A DNA stretch of 64,000 nt from Chitinophagaceae bacterium 26-R-25 (GTDB lineage: Bacteria > Bacteroidota > Bacteroidia > Chitinophagales > Chitinophagaceae): positions 62,001-126,000 of the forward strand of contig JARWSJ010000004.1 of assembly GCA_029906195.1 (NCBI GenBank), written 5' to 3'. The position numbers and the translations under genes are program-made. Below the pieces are notes generated by a model, which made no database searches, was not told the origin of the DNA, and worked only from the letters and a program-made list of their open reading frames with translations. Shown piece after piece: positions 45,054-53,268 of the stretch; position 1 is the first letter of the stretch; every line of letters begins with the position of its first letter.

Positions 45054-46736
45054 TTATTTACAGATGATTGAAAAAATAATTTGAAAGTTTTTGAAGATTT
45101 TTTTGGTAGAAAGAAACACAGGCTTATCTTTGCACTCCCTTAACGGAAACGCCGCGTTGGTCAATCGGTTAAGACGCATCCCTTTCACGGATGAATGACG
45201 GGTTCGATTCCCGTACGCGGTACTAGGTTCGATTTCGAACAAATTTTCTGAAGACTTCTCAATCATGAGGAGTCTTTTTTCTTTTAGCAGCGCGGCTTTC
45301 GACTCAAACAAGCTTCTCAAAGAAAGTGTTCGATACATCCCATCGTAATGGTATAGTGGCGAATCGAACACCCACCTTAAAATACTCTGTTTTTGATCGA
45401 GTGTAGCCAAGTTATAAAGCGCTGTGAGGTCTGTCAAATACCCAATCAGATTTTCAAATATTGTCCAGCGTCTATCAATAGGGATCTTTGTCTCCTTTTG
45501 AATTGTAAGTTGCTCCTCGCTATCCAAATCATAACGCCGTTTCCATTTAACGTATGTTTCCTTGTCGATATCTCCACTTATAAACTTCTCTTCCAGGTTG
45601 TCTTTCTTCAGATTTATATCGGCGAGCTCCGAAATTGATTTTTGATATTTGCTTTTTGCTGATTTTACTTCTTCTTCAAGTGTATCGATCACCTTTCTTT
45701 TCAGATAATCGATATATGACTGAGGCAAAGAGAACGTCTGTAAAATTTCAATCAGCTGAGCGTGGATTTTGATAGCGCTGATGTTTGCATTTTTGCAGGT
45801 CAGGCAACAATAATACCAGTAGTATAATTTCTTGCCTTTACTATTGCCTGCAGTTAGAACTTTTCCGCAGGAATGACATAGTAGTATTCCACGTAATGGC
45901 ACATTCTCATTTAGTACATACCTGGATCTTGGCTTTTCCGGTTTAAGCAATGTTTGCACTTTCCACCAATCAGTTTCTGAAATGATCCCGTCGTGTATCC
46001 CTTTTACGAGTTGTTCCTGTTCGTCATAGTAAGCATTCACTTTCACCATGCCAGCATATACCGGGTTAGACAACATTCTTGTAATAGCGCTTTTGCCGGT
46101 TCTTTTATATCCAAGCAGTGGGGCCGCTTTTTTGAGCTGGGCAATACTATCTCCGTTGATAAATTTTCGGAATAGAGTTTTAATTACTTCTGCTTTTTCC
46201 GGAACAACCTGGATGATAGGTTTATTTTTCTCATCTCGTGCATTTTTATAACCAAATGGCGCATTGTTAACGACTCTGCCTTGTTTAGATGCGTGATGGA
46301 TGCCGAACTTCGTACGATCCCTTATGATCAGTAATTCCGTTTGCGCATTGTTGATGAAGTCAGTGCGCATTTTAGTATAGTATGGGTTTTGCGGATGCAA
46401 GCCGATTGGCTCCATCGCAGAAACGATCAATATTTTGTATTTAGTTTCAAACAACTCTATTTTTTTCAGCGCTTCTCCAAGGTTGCGGCTGAATCGATCG
46501 TACTTACAAATTACCAATTGGTCGACCTGTGAATGGTTTCTTTTGATAAAATTCTCCAGGGCTTTCCAATTCGGCCTGTCAAAATTTTTAGCGCTTTCCC
46601 CATCATCTTTGAAGATGGTGATTAACTCAAGATTGTTTTTTAAACAATACTGAGAAATGAATTCTTCCTGACCTTCCAGGCTAAAATTGCTTTGGTCTCT
46701 TGTGGATATCCTTACGTATCCTATCGCTTTTTTCAT
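45054..46736 (-). CDS. Large serine recombinase (phage integrase)
   Basis: 560 residues from ATG 46736; the open frame further upstream adds an unrelated hydrophobic stretch and is rejected. The N-terminal resolvase domain is MKKAIGYVRISTRDQS with nucleophile Ser11, and KYDRFSRNLGEALKKIE. A recombinase domain follows (APFGYKNARDEKNKP, LLGYKRTGKSAITRMLSNPVYAGMV), then a zinc ribbon (LLCHSCGKVLTA...YYCCLTCKN) and a coiled coil. The C-terminal 50 or so residues (YGNRTRHSSVKGMRLNRLTN and onward) are the antisense of tRNA-Glu, so this tail depends on integration and may differ in the free phage. Confidence 0.92.
   Translation of the reverse strand: MKKAIGYVRISTRDQSNFSLEGQEEFISQYCLKNNLELITIFKDDGESAKNFDRPNWKALENFIKRNHSQVDQLVICKYDRFSRNLGEALKKIELFETKYKILIVSAMEPIGLHPQNPYYTKMRTDFINNAQTELLIIRDRTKFGIHHASKQGRVVNNAPFGYKNARDEKNKPIIQVVPEKAEVIKTLFRKFINGDSIAQLKKAAPLLGYKRTGKSAITRMLSNPVYAGMVKVNAYYDEQEQLVKGIHDGIISETDWWKVQTLLKPEKPRSRYVLNENVPLRGILLCHSCGKVLTAGNSKGKKLYYWYYCCLTCKNANISAIKIHAQLIEILQTFSLPQSYIDYLKRKVIDTLEEEVKSAKSKYQKSISELADINLKKDNLEEKFISGDIDKETYVKWKRRYDLDSEEQLTIQKETKIPIDRRWTIFENLIGYLTDLTALYNLATLDQKQSILRWVFDSPLYHYDGMYRTLSLRSLFESKAALLKEKRLLMIEKSSENLFEIEPSTAYGNRTRHSSVKGMRLNRLTNAAFPLRECKDKPVFLSTKKIFKNFQIIFSIICK
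45103..45132 (+). promoter_or_regulatory. Promoter of tRNA-Glu
   Basis: TATCTTTG (45125-45132) matches TAnnTTTG and a TTGG -33 element lies at about 45103-45106, 19 bp upstream. The tRNA 5' end follows 18 bp later. Confidence 0.7.
45151..45222 (+). tRNA. tRNA-Glu (anticodon TTC)
   Basis: A complete cloverleaf can be drawn by eye: acceptor GCCGCGT with ACGCGGT, a D arm with GGTCAATCGGTTAAGAC, an anticodon arm with CCTTTCACGG giving anticodon TTC, and a T arm GACGGGTTCGATTCCCGT. It is the probable attachment site of the prophage: phage genes begin immediately downstream, and the serine recombinase frame runs antisense through it. Confidence 0.95.
45250..45285 (+). terminator. Terminator downstream of tRNA-Glu
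   Basis: AGACTTCTCA and TGAGGAGTCT (9 of 10) stem followed by T6. It lies inside the recombinase frame on the other strand. Confidence 0.7.
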
Positions 46737-46760
46737 TGAGTTTGATATTAATAGTTTCAA

Positions 46761-46768
46761 CAAAAATA
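46761..46768 (-). promoter_or_regulatory. Candidate -7 box of the recombinase gene
   Basis: TATTTTTG on the minus strand 25 bp before the recombinase start. Two TGGACAA words 10 bp apart (46866 and 46876) lie further upstream. Confidence 0.4.
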
Positions 46769-46903
46769 GTAGCAAGAATGTCCAAAATGAATTGGTCACT
46801 CTCCGGAATCATAGGAACGATGGGCGTTCCCATGTTTTGCTGATGATTTGTGGTGTGAATAAAACTGGACAATTTTGGACAAATTTTTTCAAAAAAATGA
46901 TGT

Positions 46904-47176
46904 TTAATAATCGAACCCGCCGGCATAAAAATCAGGATCTTCTTCTACTACATTCTGACTTTTTTCTTCGGCTATAGGGTTCGGTTTGGAATCGACGAAA
47001 GAAGAAATACAAGCATCAACTTTTTTTTCCCATTCATCCTTTCTTTTTTTCAACGCATATCCGAAATGCTCATGCCACTCAATTTGTGCCTGTCTCATTG
47101 TTTGTACCATTTGAATGAGAGCACGGAACTGTTCAGCGATTTCGTGATCTTCTAAGTGGTTTAATTTTATAATCAT
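46904..47176 (-). CDS. Small phage protein, unknown
   Basis: 90 residues, largely helical and charged (EQFRALIQMVQTMRQAQIEWHEHFG, KKRKDEWEKKVDACISSF), with an acidic C-terminus ending DPDFYAGGFDY. It follows the primase-helicase by 11 bp, so it belongs to that operon. No family recognised. Confidence 0.65.
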   Translation of the reverse strand: MIIKLNHLEDHEIAEQFRALIQMVQTMRQAQIEWHEHFGYALKKRKDEWEKKVDACISSFVDSKPNPIAEEKSQNVVEEDPDFYAGGFDY

Positions 47177-47187
47177 GGATGTATATT

Positions 47188-49731
47188 TTAGAACGGTAAT
47201 TCATTTTTTAGTGCATCCGGAACAGACCCATTTACATGGGAATTCTCTGTAACAGAAGCGATGTAATTGATATCATCAGGAACTTCAGAAGTAACATTAG
47301 AAGGAATAAATTGCTCTCTTCTGAAAATGTATGGCCTGCCTACTGACTGCACAATAGTTTGAACTTTACTGACTTTCCCGCCTTCTACTTTATGCTCCCA
47401 TCTGAAGTATTCATATCTACGAGTAATATTTACCGTTTTAACATGTTGCAAAGCTTCAATCTCGTTTAAGCAAACCTTGTCTTCAATCGCTGCTGCAATA
47501 GCTAAATCCAGGCTTTCAAACTTTCTGCCGTTGTATTCGAACTTCTGCAGGGGAGAAAGACGCATGTTTTCTTTTAGCACCTTTTCTATATAATTATCTT
47601 CCCATTTTGCGCCTCGGAAAAATTCATCCTTAATATCCTTGCGGCTCATTTGAATAGTATCCACGCCGAAATCCAAGAACATCTCCCGTATTTTTTCAAT
47701 AAGCTCCTTCTCCACGGTAGGCTTGCTGTTTTCTATAACTTTTTTGAGGGCTTCCGTTTTTAACAAGGAGGGATCAAACCACATCCTGGTAGATCTCTCT
47801 GTTACCATTTTCCTTTGATTTAAGAAGGCTAGAAATGCAGGTATTTCTTCAATCATATTATCGAGAAAATCGGGGCTTTTCTCTTTTATTTTGGGCACTT
47901 TGATCACCCAGTAACGAAGATCTTCTTCATTGGCGTAAATGAAATTTTCTTCATTATTTGTAAGGAACATGAACTTCCCAAAGAAGTCGATCTCTACTTT
48001 ATCTTTTCCCTTGCTATTCATTGCGATCTTTTTCGCAAACGTCAAGGACTTTACCCGTTCAATAACTGCTTGCTTATCGATCTTGGTCTCGTCGCAAATG
48101 ATGAGGAGCTTTGTTGCCCAAAAGCTATTGAAATCATCGGCCAGATCGCTGTTGCCAACTATCGCAACATTGTTCGTGAATATTGCCTTCATTAAATCAG
48201 CGAAAGTGCTTTTACCAGTTTCGTTCTCTTTACTGACAAGACATAGTATTGGTAAACGTTGCACAGGATATTTATACAAAAGCTGCGCATAATCAAGTCC
48301 CATCTGATAATACGAAGTCGTAATTACTTCTTTATTCTTTTTAGTGATCTTAACCAATGACTCCCCGAAAATGTGTTTGAAGAATTTGATAATTGTAGGG
48401 AAATCATCTTCACTACACTCGGATTCTTCCGGTACGTGTTCAAACGGGCTATAAACGTTGAAGCAGTTATTGAGTGTTTGGTGAAAGTTCACGTGATCTG
48501 GAATATTTACAAAGGCTTCGTATTTCGGAATATGCTGGATAATTTTCTTACCATGGTCATCAGTAATGGTAGTCTTTTGCCTCGGTTGAAAACTTTTTTC
48601 GATCTGATGATGCTGATTAATCTTTTCAATGAACTTGTAGTACTGATCAGCCACCCTAAAATAGCATTTGCTTTCTCCTGGTATTCTAACCTCGCACTCC
48701 TGTGCCTGGTCATTATATCTATAACGTGTGCCGGCGAAAGTAAATTCGATATTTGCTAGATCCTTCCTTCTATTAACGTGGAACAAATAGAAATCATTTA
48801 CACTGGCCAAATGGAAATACTGCCTAACCTGGTATGTACTGTGGGTGATGTTGAATTTTTTAAAATAATTGCCTGACTTTGAAACTGAGTAAATGTCATC
48901 AACAATTGATTGCGTCTCTTCCGGAAGGGTAATAAGCAGATCATCCAACCCTTTAACATGATCACGAGTAATGGGGTTATCTGTCTTACTTCCTACAGGA
49001 GTGACAAGTTCGTCAGAATTAATGTGAGCGAACCATTTTTCGACATCGTAGTCATCCAACAATTCTTTAAATGTGGTTATGCTCCTAAAAAAGTTTGCAG
49101 GACGCTTATATAGATCGACTCCATCTGTCAGTTCTTTCCCTGTAATGTCGAGGCAATCTCCGTCTGTTAACCAGACCATTTGCTCAACACTACAGGCCTT
49201 CATTAGCTTCAGAATATCAGCATGAAGGGTTCCCTTTTCTTTTTCTTTCATATGGGTGATGCTCGATAAGCCAATTATATCAATCCCATGCATGGCACCC
49301 TTAAAAGCTTTGAAATAGCCCTCAACCAGGAATAACGTCTTAATGGGCGTCTTGTTGTCGTACTTATCAAGAAGCGTGGGTGGGAAAAAGGGATAAGTTC
49401 CCTGAGATTTCGGAATATGGTATTTGATTGTGCCCCCATCTTTTGCCACAATTGGTTCTTTAAGCCTGGTTAAACAGTATAATTTGTTTTTCCAACGACT
49501 ACCCTCTTTGCTGAAGGTGATTAATTCTCGATCAATTGTGCAAACTATAATATCAATTCCACGCTCCGATTCCCTAAAAATTGGAACCTCTTGCAACTCA
49601 TTCGTCTTGCTTTCGCTGTTATACTGCCAAACTTTAAATCTATTAGCTGCCGCGCTAATGCCCAGCAACTGCATTCTTTTCTCGAAATATGATTGTTCCT
49701 GTGAATTCTCCATTGGTTGGGACATAGTCAA
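47188..49731 (-). CDS. Phage primase-helicase (toprim plus SF3-like helicase)
   Basis: 847 residues. A toprim-like core near residue 135 (TLFLVEGYFKAFKGAMHGI, with QMVWLTDGDCLDI further on) suggests primase activity. A superfamily 3-like ATPase follows, with Walker A VSKENETGKSTF (about residue 505), Walker B LLIICDETKID, and sensor KFMFLTNNEENF. This arrangement is typical of phage DUF5906/D5-type replication proteins. It probably initiates phage DNA replication. The start could also be at the second or third Met (MSQ, MENSQ). Confidence 0.85.
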   Translation of the reverse strand: MTMSQPMENSQEQSYFEKRMQLLGISAAANRFKVWQYNSESKTNELQEVPIFRESERGIDIIVCTIDRELITFSKEGSRWKNKLYCLTRLKEPIVAKDGGTIKYHIPKSQGTYPFFPPTLLDKYDNKTPIKTLFLVEGYFKAFKGAMHGIDIIGLSSITHMKEKEKGTLHADILKLMKACSVEQMVWLTDGDCLDITGKELTDGVDLYKRPANFFRSITTFKELLDDYDVEKWFAHINSDELVTPVGSKTDNPITRDHVKGLDDLLITLPEETQSIVDDIYSVSKSGNYFKKFNITHSTYQVRQYFHLASVNDFYLFHVNRRKDLANIEFTFAGTRYRYNDQAQECEVRIPGESKCYFRVADQYYKFIEKINQHHQIEKSFQPRQKTTITDDHGKKIIQHIPKYEAFVNIPDHVNFHQTLNNCFNVYSPFEHVPEESECSEDDFPTIIKFFKHIFGESLVKITKKNKEVITTSYYQMGLDYAQLLYKYPVQRLPILCLVSKENETGKSTFADLMKAIFTNNVAIVGNSDLADDFNSFWATKLLIICDETKIDKQAVIERVKSLTFAKKIAMNSKGKDKVEIDFFGKFMFLTNNEENFIYANEEDLRYWVIKVPKIKEKSPDFLDNMIEEIPAFLAFLNQRKMVTERSTRMWFDPSLLKTEALKKVIENSKPTVEKELIEKIREMFLDFGVDTIQMSRKDIKDEFFRGAKWEDNYIEKVLKENMRLSPLQKFEYNGRKFESLDLAIAAAIEDKVCLNEIEALQHVKTVNITRRYEYFRWEHKVEGGKVSKVQTIVQSVGRPYIFRREQFIPSNVTSEVPDDINYIASVTENSHVNGSVPDALKNELPF

Positions 49732-49756
49732 AATGATTTACAATTGCACAAATAGG

Positions 49757-50002
49757 TTAGCCTTGGATTTGCTTTTGAGTGATAAAGGATGATATCTCGT
49801 TTTTAGTGATTTCTCCTCTACCAATCAGCTTCATGGCATCCACTTGCACCTTTGCTACCCCAACAATATTTGTTGCGATTTCTGCAATTGATTTTGCTCT
49901 TTGAATTTCGAGATTAAGATCTTCACCTTGCAGCTCTTCATCGCTCAGTCGTTCTAACTGGGCAAACAGGTGATCGTTCAGATCTGTAAGTTTATTTTTC
50001 AT
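49757..50002 (-). CDS. Small phage protein, unknown
   Basis: 81 residues, helical: LNDHLFAQLERLSDEELQGEDLNLEIQRAKSIAEIATNIVGVAKVQVDAMKL. Proteins of this pattern are common as hypothetical proteins in Bacteroidota prophages. It overlaps the HNH gene end by 11 nt and precedes the primase-helicase by 25 bp. Confidence 0.75.
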   Translation of the reverse strand: MKNKLTDLNDHLFAQLERLSDEELQGEDLNLEIQRAKSIAEIATNIVGVAKVQVDAMKLIGRGEITKNEISSFITQKQIQG

Positions 50003-50621
50003 TTTCCCTAATGAGTTTTTTGAGTTTTGAAATCCTTCTGATTGCAGTTTTTACTTCTTCCGGATAACGCTGGATTGTATTCCTGGTCATTTGTTCCTTC
50101 CGCGAAATCAATTCCATGTTTTCCAGCGTGCAGTTTAGCGAATTGCCATCCCTAAACCAGAGACAGTATCCGGGCGATATTTTACCGTGCTGTGCCTCCC
50201 ATAGATATTGGTGATATGGATACCAATTACTAAGACCTAATCGAATGTATTTGTATTGACGCTTCGATTTTGTGTCTGTACGAATAGTTATTTCCCCGTC
50301 AGATGGTTTAGTATTATGGGGTAGATTCCCTTTTTTAAACCTGGTACCCGAGCATCTGACAATCCCTTCCTTCGACATATACTCATCCTGCTTTTTGCCT
50401 TTATTGTGACTGATATTCCCTTTCTTAAACATGGAGTCTTTCCTCCTATTGGCAAGTATATGCTGGGGGACAACTAATCCCCATCTTTTCATCCGGGTCC
50501 TGACAAATACCTGGCTTCTACCGATCTCATGAGCCAGTCTTTTTATCGGCTTTGTGAGAAATTCTCTTTTGATTTTCTCTTCTATCCATTTTTCGGTTAA
50601 TAAATTGCTTTTCTGATTCAT
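49992..50621 (-). CDS. HNH homing-type endonuclease
   Basis: 209 residues from ATG 50621. An N-terminal HTH (KPIKRLAHEIGRSQVFVRTRMKRWGL) is followed by two NUMOD-like GNxxHNKG/GNLPHNT segments and an HNH-3-like nuclease with YPYHQYLWEAQHGKISPGYCLWFRDGNSLNCTLENMELISR. The pattern is that of free-standing phage HNH endonucleases. The 82-residue HTH gene upstream overlaps the start by 95 nt in another frame. Confidence 0.85.
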   Translation of the reverse strand: MNQKSNLLTEKWIEEKIKREFLTKPIKRLAHEIGRSQVFVRTRMKRWGLVVPQHILANRRKDSMFKKGNISHNKGKKQDEYMSKEGIVRCSGTRFKKGNLPHNTKPSDGEITIRTDTKSKRQYKYIRLGLSNWYPYHQYLWEAQHGKISPGYCLWFRDGNSLNCTLENMELISRKEQMTRNTIQRYPEEVKTAIRRISKLKKLIRENEK

Positions 50622-50775
50622 CCCACTCGATATTAAATTGTCTCTGATAATTGTAAAGCGTTCGTTTGTTGATCCCCAAAGCGACGGATGCTTCATGCAT
50701 TGTTTTAAATTTATTTAAAGCTTTTAGAACCATCCGTCTGATGTGGAATTCGATCCTTAGAACCTCTTGAGTCAT
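50527..50775 (-). CDS. Fis-like helix-turn-helix protein
   Basis: 82 residues. FHIRRMVLKALNKFKTMHEASVALGINKRTLYNYQRQFNIEWD is a Fis/Rep-type HTH that could bind DNA. The last 30 residues are basic and overlap the HNH gene start by 95 nt, so the true end or frame may differ. Regulatory role is inferred only from the HTH. Confidence 0.65.
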   Translation of the reverse strand: MTQEVLRIEFHIRRMVLKALNKFKTMHEASVALGINKRTLYNYQRQFNIEWDESEKQFINRKMDRRENQKRISHKADKKTGS

Positions 50776-50778
50776 TAT

Positions 50779-51042
50779 CTAGTTTTTGGATGCATTAACA
50801 AAAAAGCTTGCAGCATTCCAATCAACGGAGCATTTGAACCCAATCTTCTGCAGTGCAGCATCACTTAACGGAATCGCTATTGCAGTATGTCCATTGTTGT
50901 AATAACCAGGGTCGGATTCAACCTCTTCCTGTGAGTAAATTCCAGCAGCAAAGGGATAAAATGTGTACCCGGAATTATTGTCGCGCCAAAAACATGGGCG
51001 ATTGTCAAGACTCTGTTTCGGTGAAAGGATGATATACTCCAT
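50779..51042 (-). CDS. Small phage protein, unknown
   Basis: 87 residues: MEYIILSPKQSLDNRPCFWR, SGYTFYPFAAGIYSQEEVES, PGYYNNGHTAIAIPLSDAAL. I know similar short proteins from Bacteroidota prophages as hypotheticals, with no function. Tight spacing (3 and 5 bp) to both neighbours indicates one operon. Confidence 0.7.
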   Translation of the reverse strand: MEYIILSPKQSLDNRPCFWRDNNSGYTFYPFAAGIYSQEEVESDPGYYNNGHTAIAIPLSDAALQKIGFKCSVDWNAASFFVNASKN

Positions 51043-51047
51043 GGCAG

Positions 51048-51410
51048 CTATATTTCAATTGTGAACGATAGTTCCAGGAATGAGTTTGCTTCTTTGTAGT
51101 ATTGTTCCTGAGTGTTTCCCCCGATTATTACCAGCCCATCCGAATCAGTGATGTTCGGCAGAAATTTCCATTCCTTTTTCCCATCTTGGCCGTCAATGGT
51201 AACCGCAAGGCCCTTTTCATCGTGTTCGATGAATTTCTTTTGAATATTTGACATCGTATTGTGAAGAATATTGAGGCGCTGACCATTTAGTCTGTAGAAC
51301 CGATCGAATTTATCTGCTAGCATAAATTCTAAAGCAGGGGAATGGGTTCGTAGGTTAACGATATCTCTTTCAATTGCGGCCAGGTGGGAATAAGTGACTT
51401 GTTTTTTCAT
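51048..51410 (-). CDS. Phage protein, unknown
   Basis: 120 residues: a helical N-terminal half (AAIERDIVNLRTHSPALEF, RFYRLNGQRLNILHNTMSNIQKKFIEHD) and a beta-rich C-terminal half (AVTIDGQDGKKEWKFLPNI, FLELSFTIEI). It is two genes downstream of the reverse transcriptase. It is not basic and all-helical as Avd accessory proteins are, so I do not call it Avd. Confidence 0.7.
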   Translation of the reverse strand: MKKQVTYSHLAAIERDIVNLRTHSPALEFMLADKFDRFYRLNGQRLNILHNTMSNIQKKFIEHDEKGLAVTIDGQDGKKEWKFLPNITDSDGLVIIGGNTQEQYYKEANSFLELSFTIEI

Positions 51411-51420
51411 TTTATATTTT

Positions 51421-51723
51421 TTAAGTGAATTCGTAACGTTCGTTTTCTTTAATAATGGTTGTTTGAAATGGGAATCTATCAGTAGGCACTTGCTGGATCA
51501 TATCCATCAGATTCGAAGAACCGGTAAACAGAACTCGTTTCGAGTTGTCAACCGCCAGTTGGATATAAAGACATTTCCCTGTGCCTTTGTCATATTTTGA
51601 TTGTTCAATTTTAAAGGCATGTACCACAACAGGTTTATTGAGTATCCTGTCGATTTTGATCTTATCGCCTTCGAAGCTTTTCACGTTTGATTTAATTCCG
51701 AAGTCTTTGAATGTATTTATCAT
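51421..51723 (-). CDS. Small phage protein adjoining the DGR
   Basis: 100 residues, beta-rich: FGIKSNVKSFEGDKIKIDRILNKPVVVHAFKIE, KCLYIQLAVDNSKRVLFTGSSNLMDMIQQVP, FQTTIIKENERYEF. The fold looks OB-like, and similar proteins are frequent in Bacteroidota prophages; a nucleic-acid-binding role is only a guess. Its start lies 32 bp inside the 3' end of the reverse transcriptase gene, so the two are translationally coupled. Confidence 0.72.
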   Translation of the reverse strand: MINTFKDFGIKSNVKSFEGDKIKIDRILNKPVVVHAFKIEQSKYDKGTGKCLYIQLAVDNSKRVLFTGSSNLMDMIQQVPTDRFPFQTTIIKENERYEFT

Positions 51724-52672
51724 CTGGCATCAGTTTTTTAAGAAGGTTTTTGGAGTTGCAGTGTTTTGCCCAACCCCAATAAGAAGCTATCGAGCGCTCA
51801 TTGCGGTTGCGTTTTAGTTTTTTTGCAAATCTTTTTTTGATTGACTTCCTTAATAGAATGTGCGTGTGATAAAATCGGTATCCAACGAAGTCTATACTTC
51901 TCGCGGAAACTGGAAAAATTTGATAATTTTTTTTGACTTCAAGGTTAAGGTTGCTATGTAGGTAGCTTTTAATTTCAGTCAGTAGGTTTCGGAGATATAT
52001 TTTGTTACTGGATAAAATGACAATGTCATCAGCATACCGGAAATAGTATTTAACTGATTTGGATTCTTTCAACCAGTGATCAAAATAGGTAAGGTAAAAA
52101 TTTGCAAGATATTGGCTCAGGTAGTTGCCGATCGGCAAACCGGCGGCACTATCAATTATTTCGTCCAGAAGCCACAATAGATCAGTGTCTTTAATTTTTT
52201 TTCTAAGCAGCTGCTTTAGGATTTCGTGGTTAATACTCGGATAGAATTTTTTTATATCAATTTTCAGGCAATAGGTCGTGCCGTTAACATCCTTAAGGCT
52301 TAGTTTCAATTTTTTTACTACCGCATGGATCCCTCTACCTTTTATACAACTATAGCTATCGGATGTAAAGCAGCTGACGAAAACTGGTTCAAGGATATTC
52401 ATTATCGCGTGGTGAGTAATCCTGTCAGGATAATAAGGCAACCTGAAGACTTCTCTTTCTTTTGGCTCATATACTTTGAACGTTGTATAAGTTGATGTTC
52501 TATAAGTTTTTGATGCCAAAGTATGCTGCAGAGCAACTAAATGTGCTTCCTTATCACGATTGTGAAGTATAACGCCGTATTTTTTCGACTTCCCTCTTTG
52601 AGCTTTTTCATCAGCCAAGAGAAGATTGTCCAGGCTATAAATCTTTTCGTATAGGTTATTTATTCGTTTCAT
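51692..52672 (-). CDS. DGR-type reverse transcriptase
   Basis: 326 residues. RT motifs in order: RLPYYPDRITHHAI (about 78-90), catalytic Asp139 in CLKIDIKKFYPSIN, motif 4 GLPIGNYLSQ (178-187), and FRYADDIVIL with catalytic Asp215 and Asp216. No maturase, endonuclease or retron-type domain is attached, and the length fits DGR enzymes. A template repeat starts about 100 bp upstream of its start codon and two matching variable repeats lie beyond that, which identifies it as the mutagenic RT of a diversity-generating retroelement. It would copy template RNA with adenine infidelity and replace the variable repeats. Confidence 0.95.
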   Translation of the reverse strand: MKRINNLYEKIYSLDNLLLADEKAQRGKSKKYGVILHNRDKEAHLVALQHTLASKTYRTSTYTTFKVYEPKEREVFRLPYYPDRITHHAIMNILEPVFVSCFTSDSYSCIKGRGIHAVVKKLKLSLKDVNGTTYCLKIDIKKFYPSINHEILKQLLRKKIKDTDLLWLLDEIIDSAAGLPIGNYLSQYLANFYLTYFDHWLKESKSVKYYFRYADDIVILSSNKIYLRNLLTEIKSYLHSNLNLEVKKNYQIFPVSARSIDFVGYRFYHTHILLRKSIKKRFAKKLKRNRNERSIASYWGWAKHCNSKNLLKKLMPDDKYIQRLRN

Positions 52673-52683
52673 TGCTTTGCTTT

Positions 52684-52722
52684 TTAAAACGCTTCTTCGC
52701 CGGAGTTACCAAAGCGTTTTTA
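52684..52722 (-). other. Hairpin between template repeat and RT gene
   Basis: AAAACGCTT and AAAGCGTTTTT flank a 16-bp spacer just upstream of the RT start codon. It may structure the template RNA 3' end, attenuate RT expression or end the template transcript. Confidence 0.5.
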
Positions 52723-52773
52723 TAATAATGTCTTTTTTTGCCAAGGGGCAAGGTCTATACTGCAAAAAAAAGT

Positions 52774-52845
52774 GCATAGGTGGGAGCTGACATTCGTATT
52801 CGAGTTCCAGTTATCGTAGTCGTTGTACGCCAGCCTGAAGCTGGA
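52774..52845 (-). repeat. DGR template repeat (TR)
   Basis: A 72-bp non-coding copy of the variable repeats, between the target genes and the RT. Read on the minus strand it contains 20 adenines, five of its codons being AAC or AAT. Compared with VR1 it differs at 14 positions and with VR2 at 16; every difference is at a TR adenine and none of the 52 other bases differs. Similarity stops sharply at both ends. Confidence 0.96.
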
Positions 52846-52885
52846 ACCACAACCACACAGCCCATGCAGTATACAACCAGGTTGT

Positions 52886-53266
52886 TTATCCAATGAGCAT
52901 GTAATCTTCAAACAGGTCCTTAAACTGTTCGAAAGTATATTTTGCTACATCTCTGCTTTTAAAGCAAAGGCGGGAGCCGACACACGTAAACGAGAACCAG
53001 AAATCGTAGTCGTGGTACGCCAGCCCGAAGCCGGAGGGCTTAGAGTTATCAGCGATTACGTCTGGCCAGAGTTCGTATTTCAACTGATCGCTATCTGCCC
53101 AGTCAGGCTGCCATCCTGCATTCGCTGCTTCTGTTACAATGATGAGTTTGTAGTGAGCGATAAGGGCTTTGCGGTGCTTCTCTGGAGCGTTTTCAAATGA
53201 AGGAACTACGTTTGAGTAGCTTAATGCCTTGCAGGCATCATCAAAAGTTTTGATGTTCGTGTACAT
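52886..53266 (-). CDS. DGR target protein 1 (variable protein)
   Basis: 126 residues. A helical N-terminal part (IKTFDDACKALSYSN, PEKHRKALIAHYKLIIVTEAANAGWQPDWADSDQLKY) is followed by the variable segment, residues 78-101 (SGFGLAYHDYDFWFSFTCVG and on to SRLC), and a 25-residue helical tail (FKSRDVAKYTFEQFKDLFEDYMLIG). The variable part is internal and Tyr/Phe/Trp-rich, unlike the C-terminal lectin of most DGR targets. It is 2 bp downstream of its paralogue. It is presumably a binding protein with diversified contacts; the ligand is unknown. Confidence 0.92.
   Translation of the reverse strand: MYTNIKTFDDACKALSYSNVVPSFENAPEKHRKALIAHYKLIIVTEAANAGWQPDWADSDQLKYELWPDVIADNSKPSGFGLAYHDYDFWFSFTCVGSRLCFKSRDVAKYTFEQFKDLFEDYMLIG
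52964..53035 (-). repeat. DGR variable repeat 1 (VR1)
   Basis: 72 bp inside target gene 1. 14 substitutions from the template, all at template adenines. Differs from VR2 at only 5 positions. Directly after its 3' end, CTTTGCTT and AAGCAGAG can form a hairpin. Confidence 0.95.
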
Positions 53267-53268
53267 AG

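Noticed and set aside
45054-45250. Recombinase C-terminal tail as a conserved domain
   Set aside because: The residues are the antisense of tRNA-Glu and host flank, so no domain meaning is assigned.
51692-52672. Group II intron or retron origin of the reverse transcriptase
   Set aside because: No maturase or endonuclease domain, no intron RNA or retron ncRNA structure recognised, and the TR/VR adenine pattern is specific to DGRs.
52720-52911. 63-codon open frame covering the template repeat
   Set aside because: It is a by-product of the template sharing the reading frame of the variable repeats; flanking sequence is low-complexity, it overlaps the end of target gene 1, and template repeats are normally non-coding.
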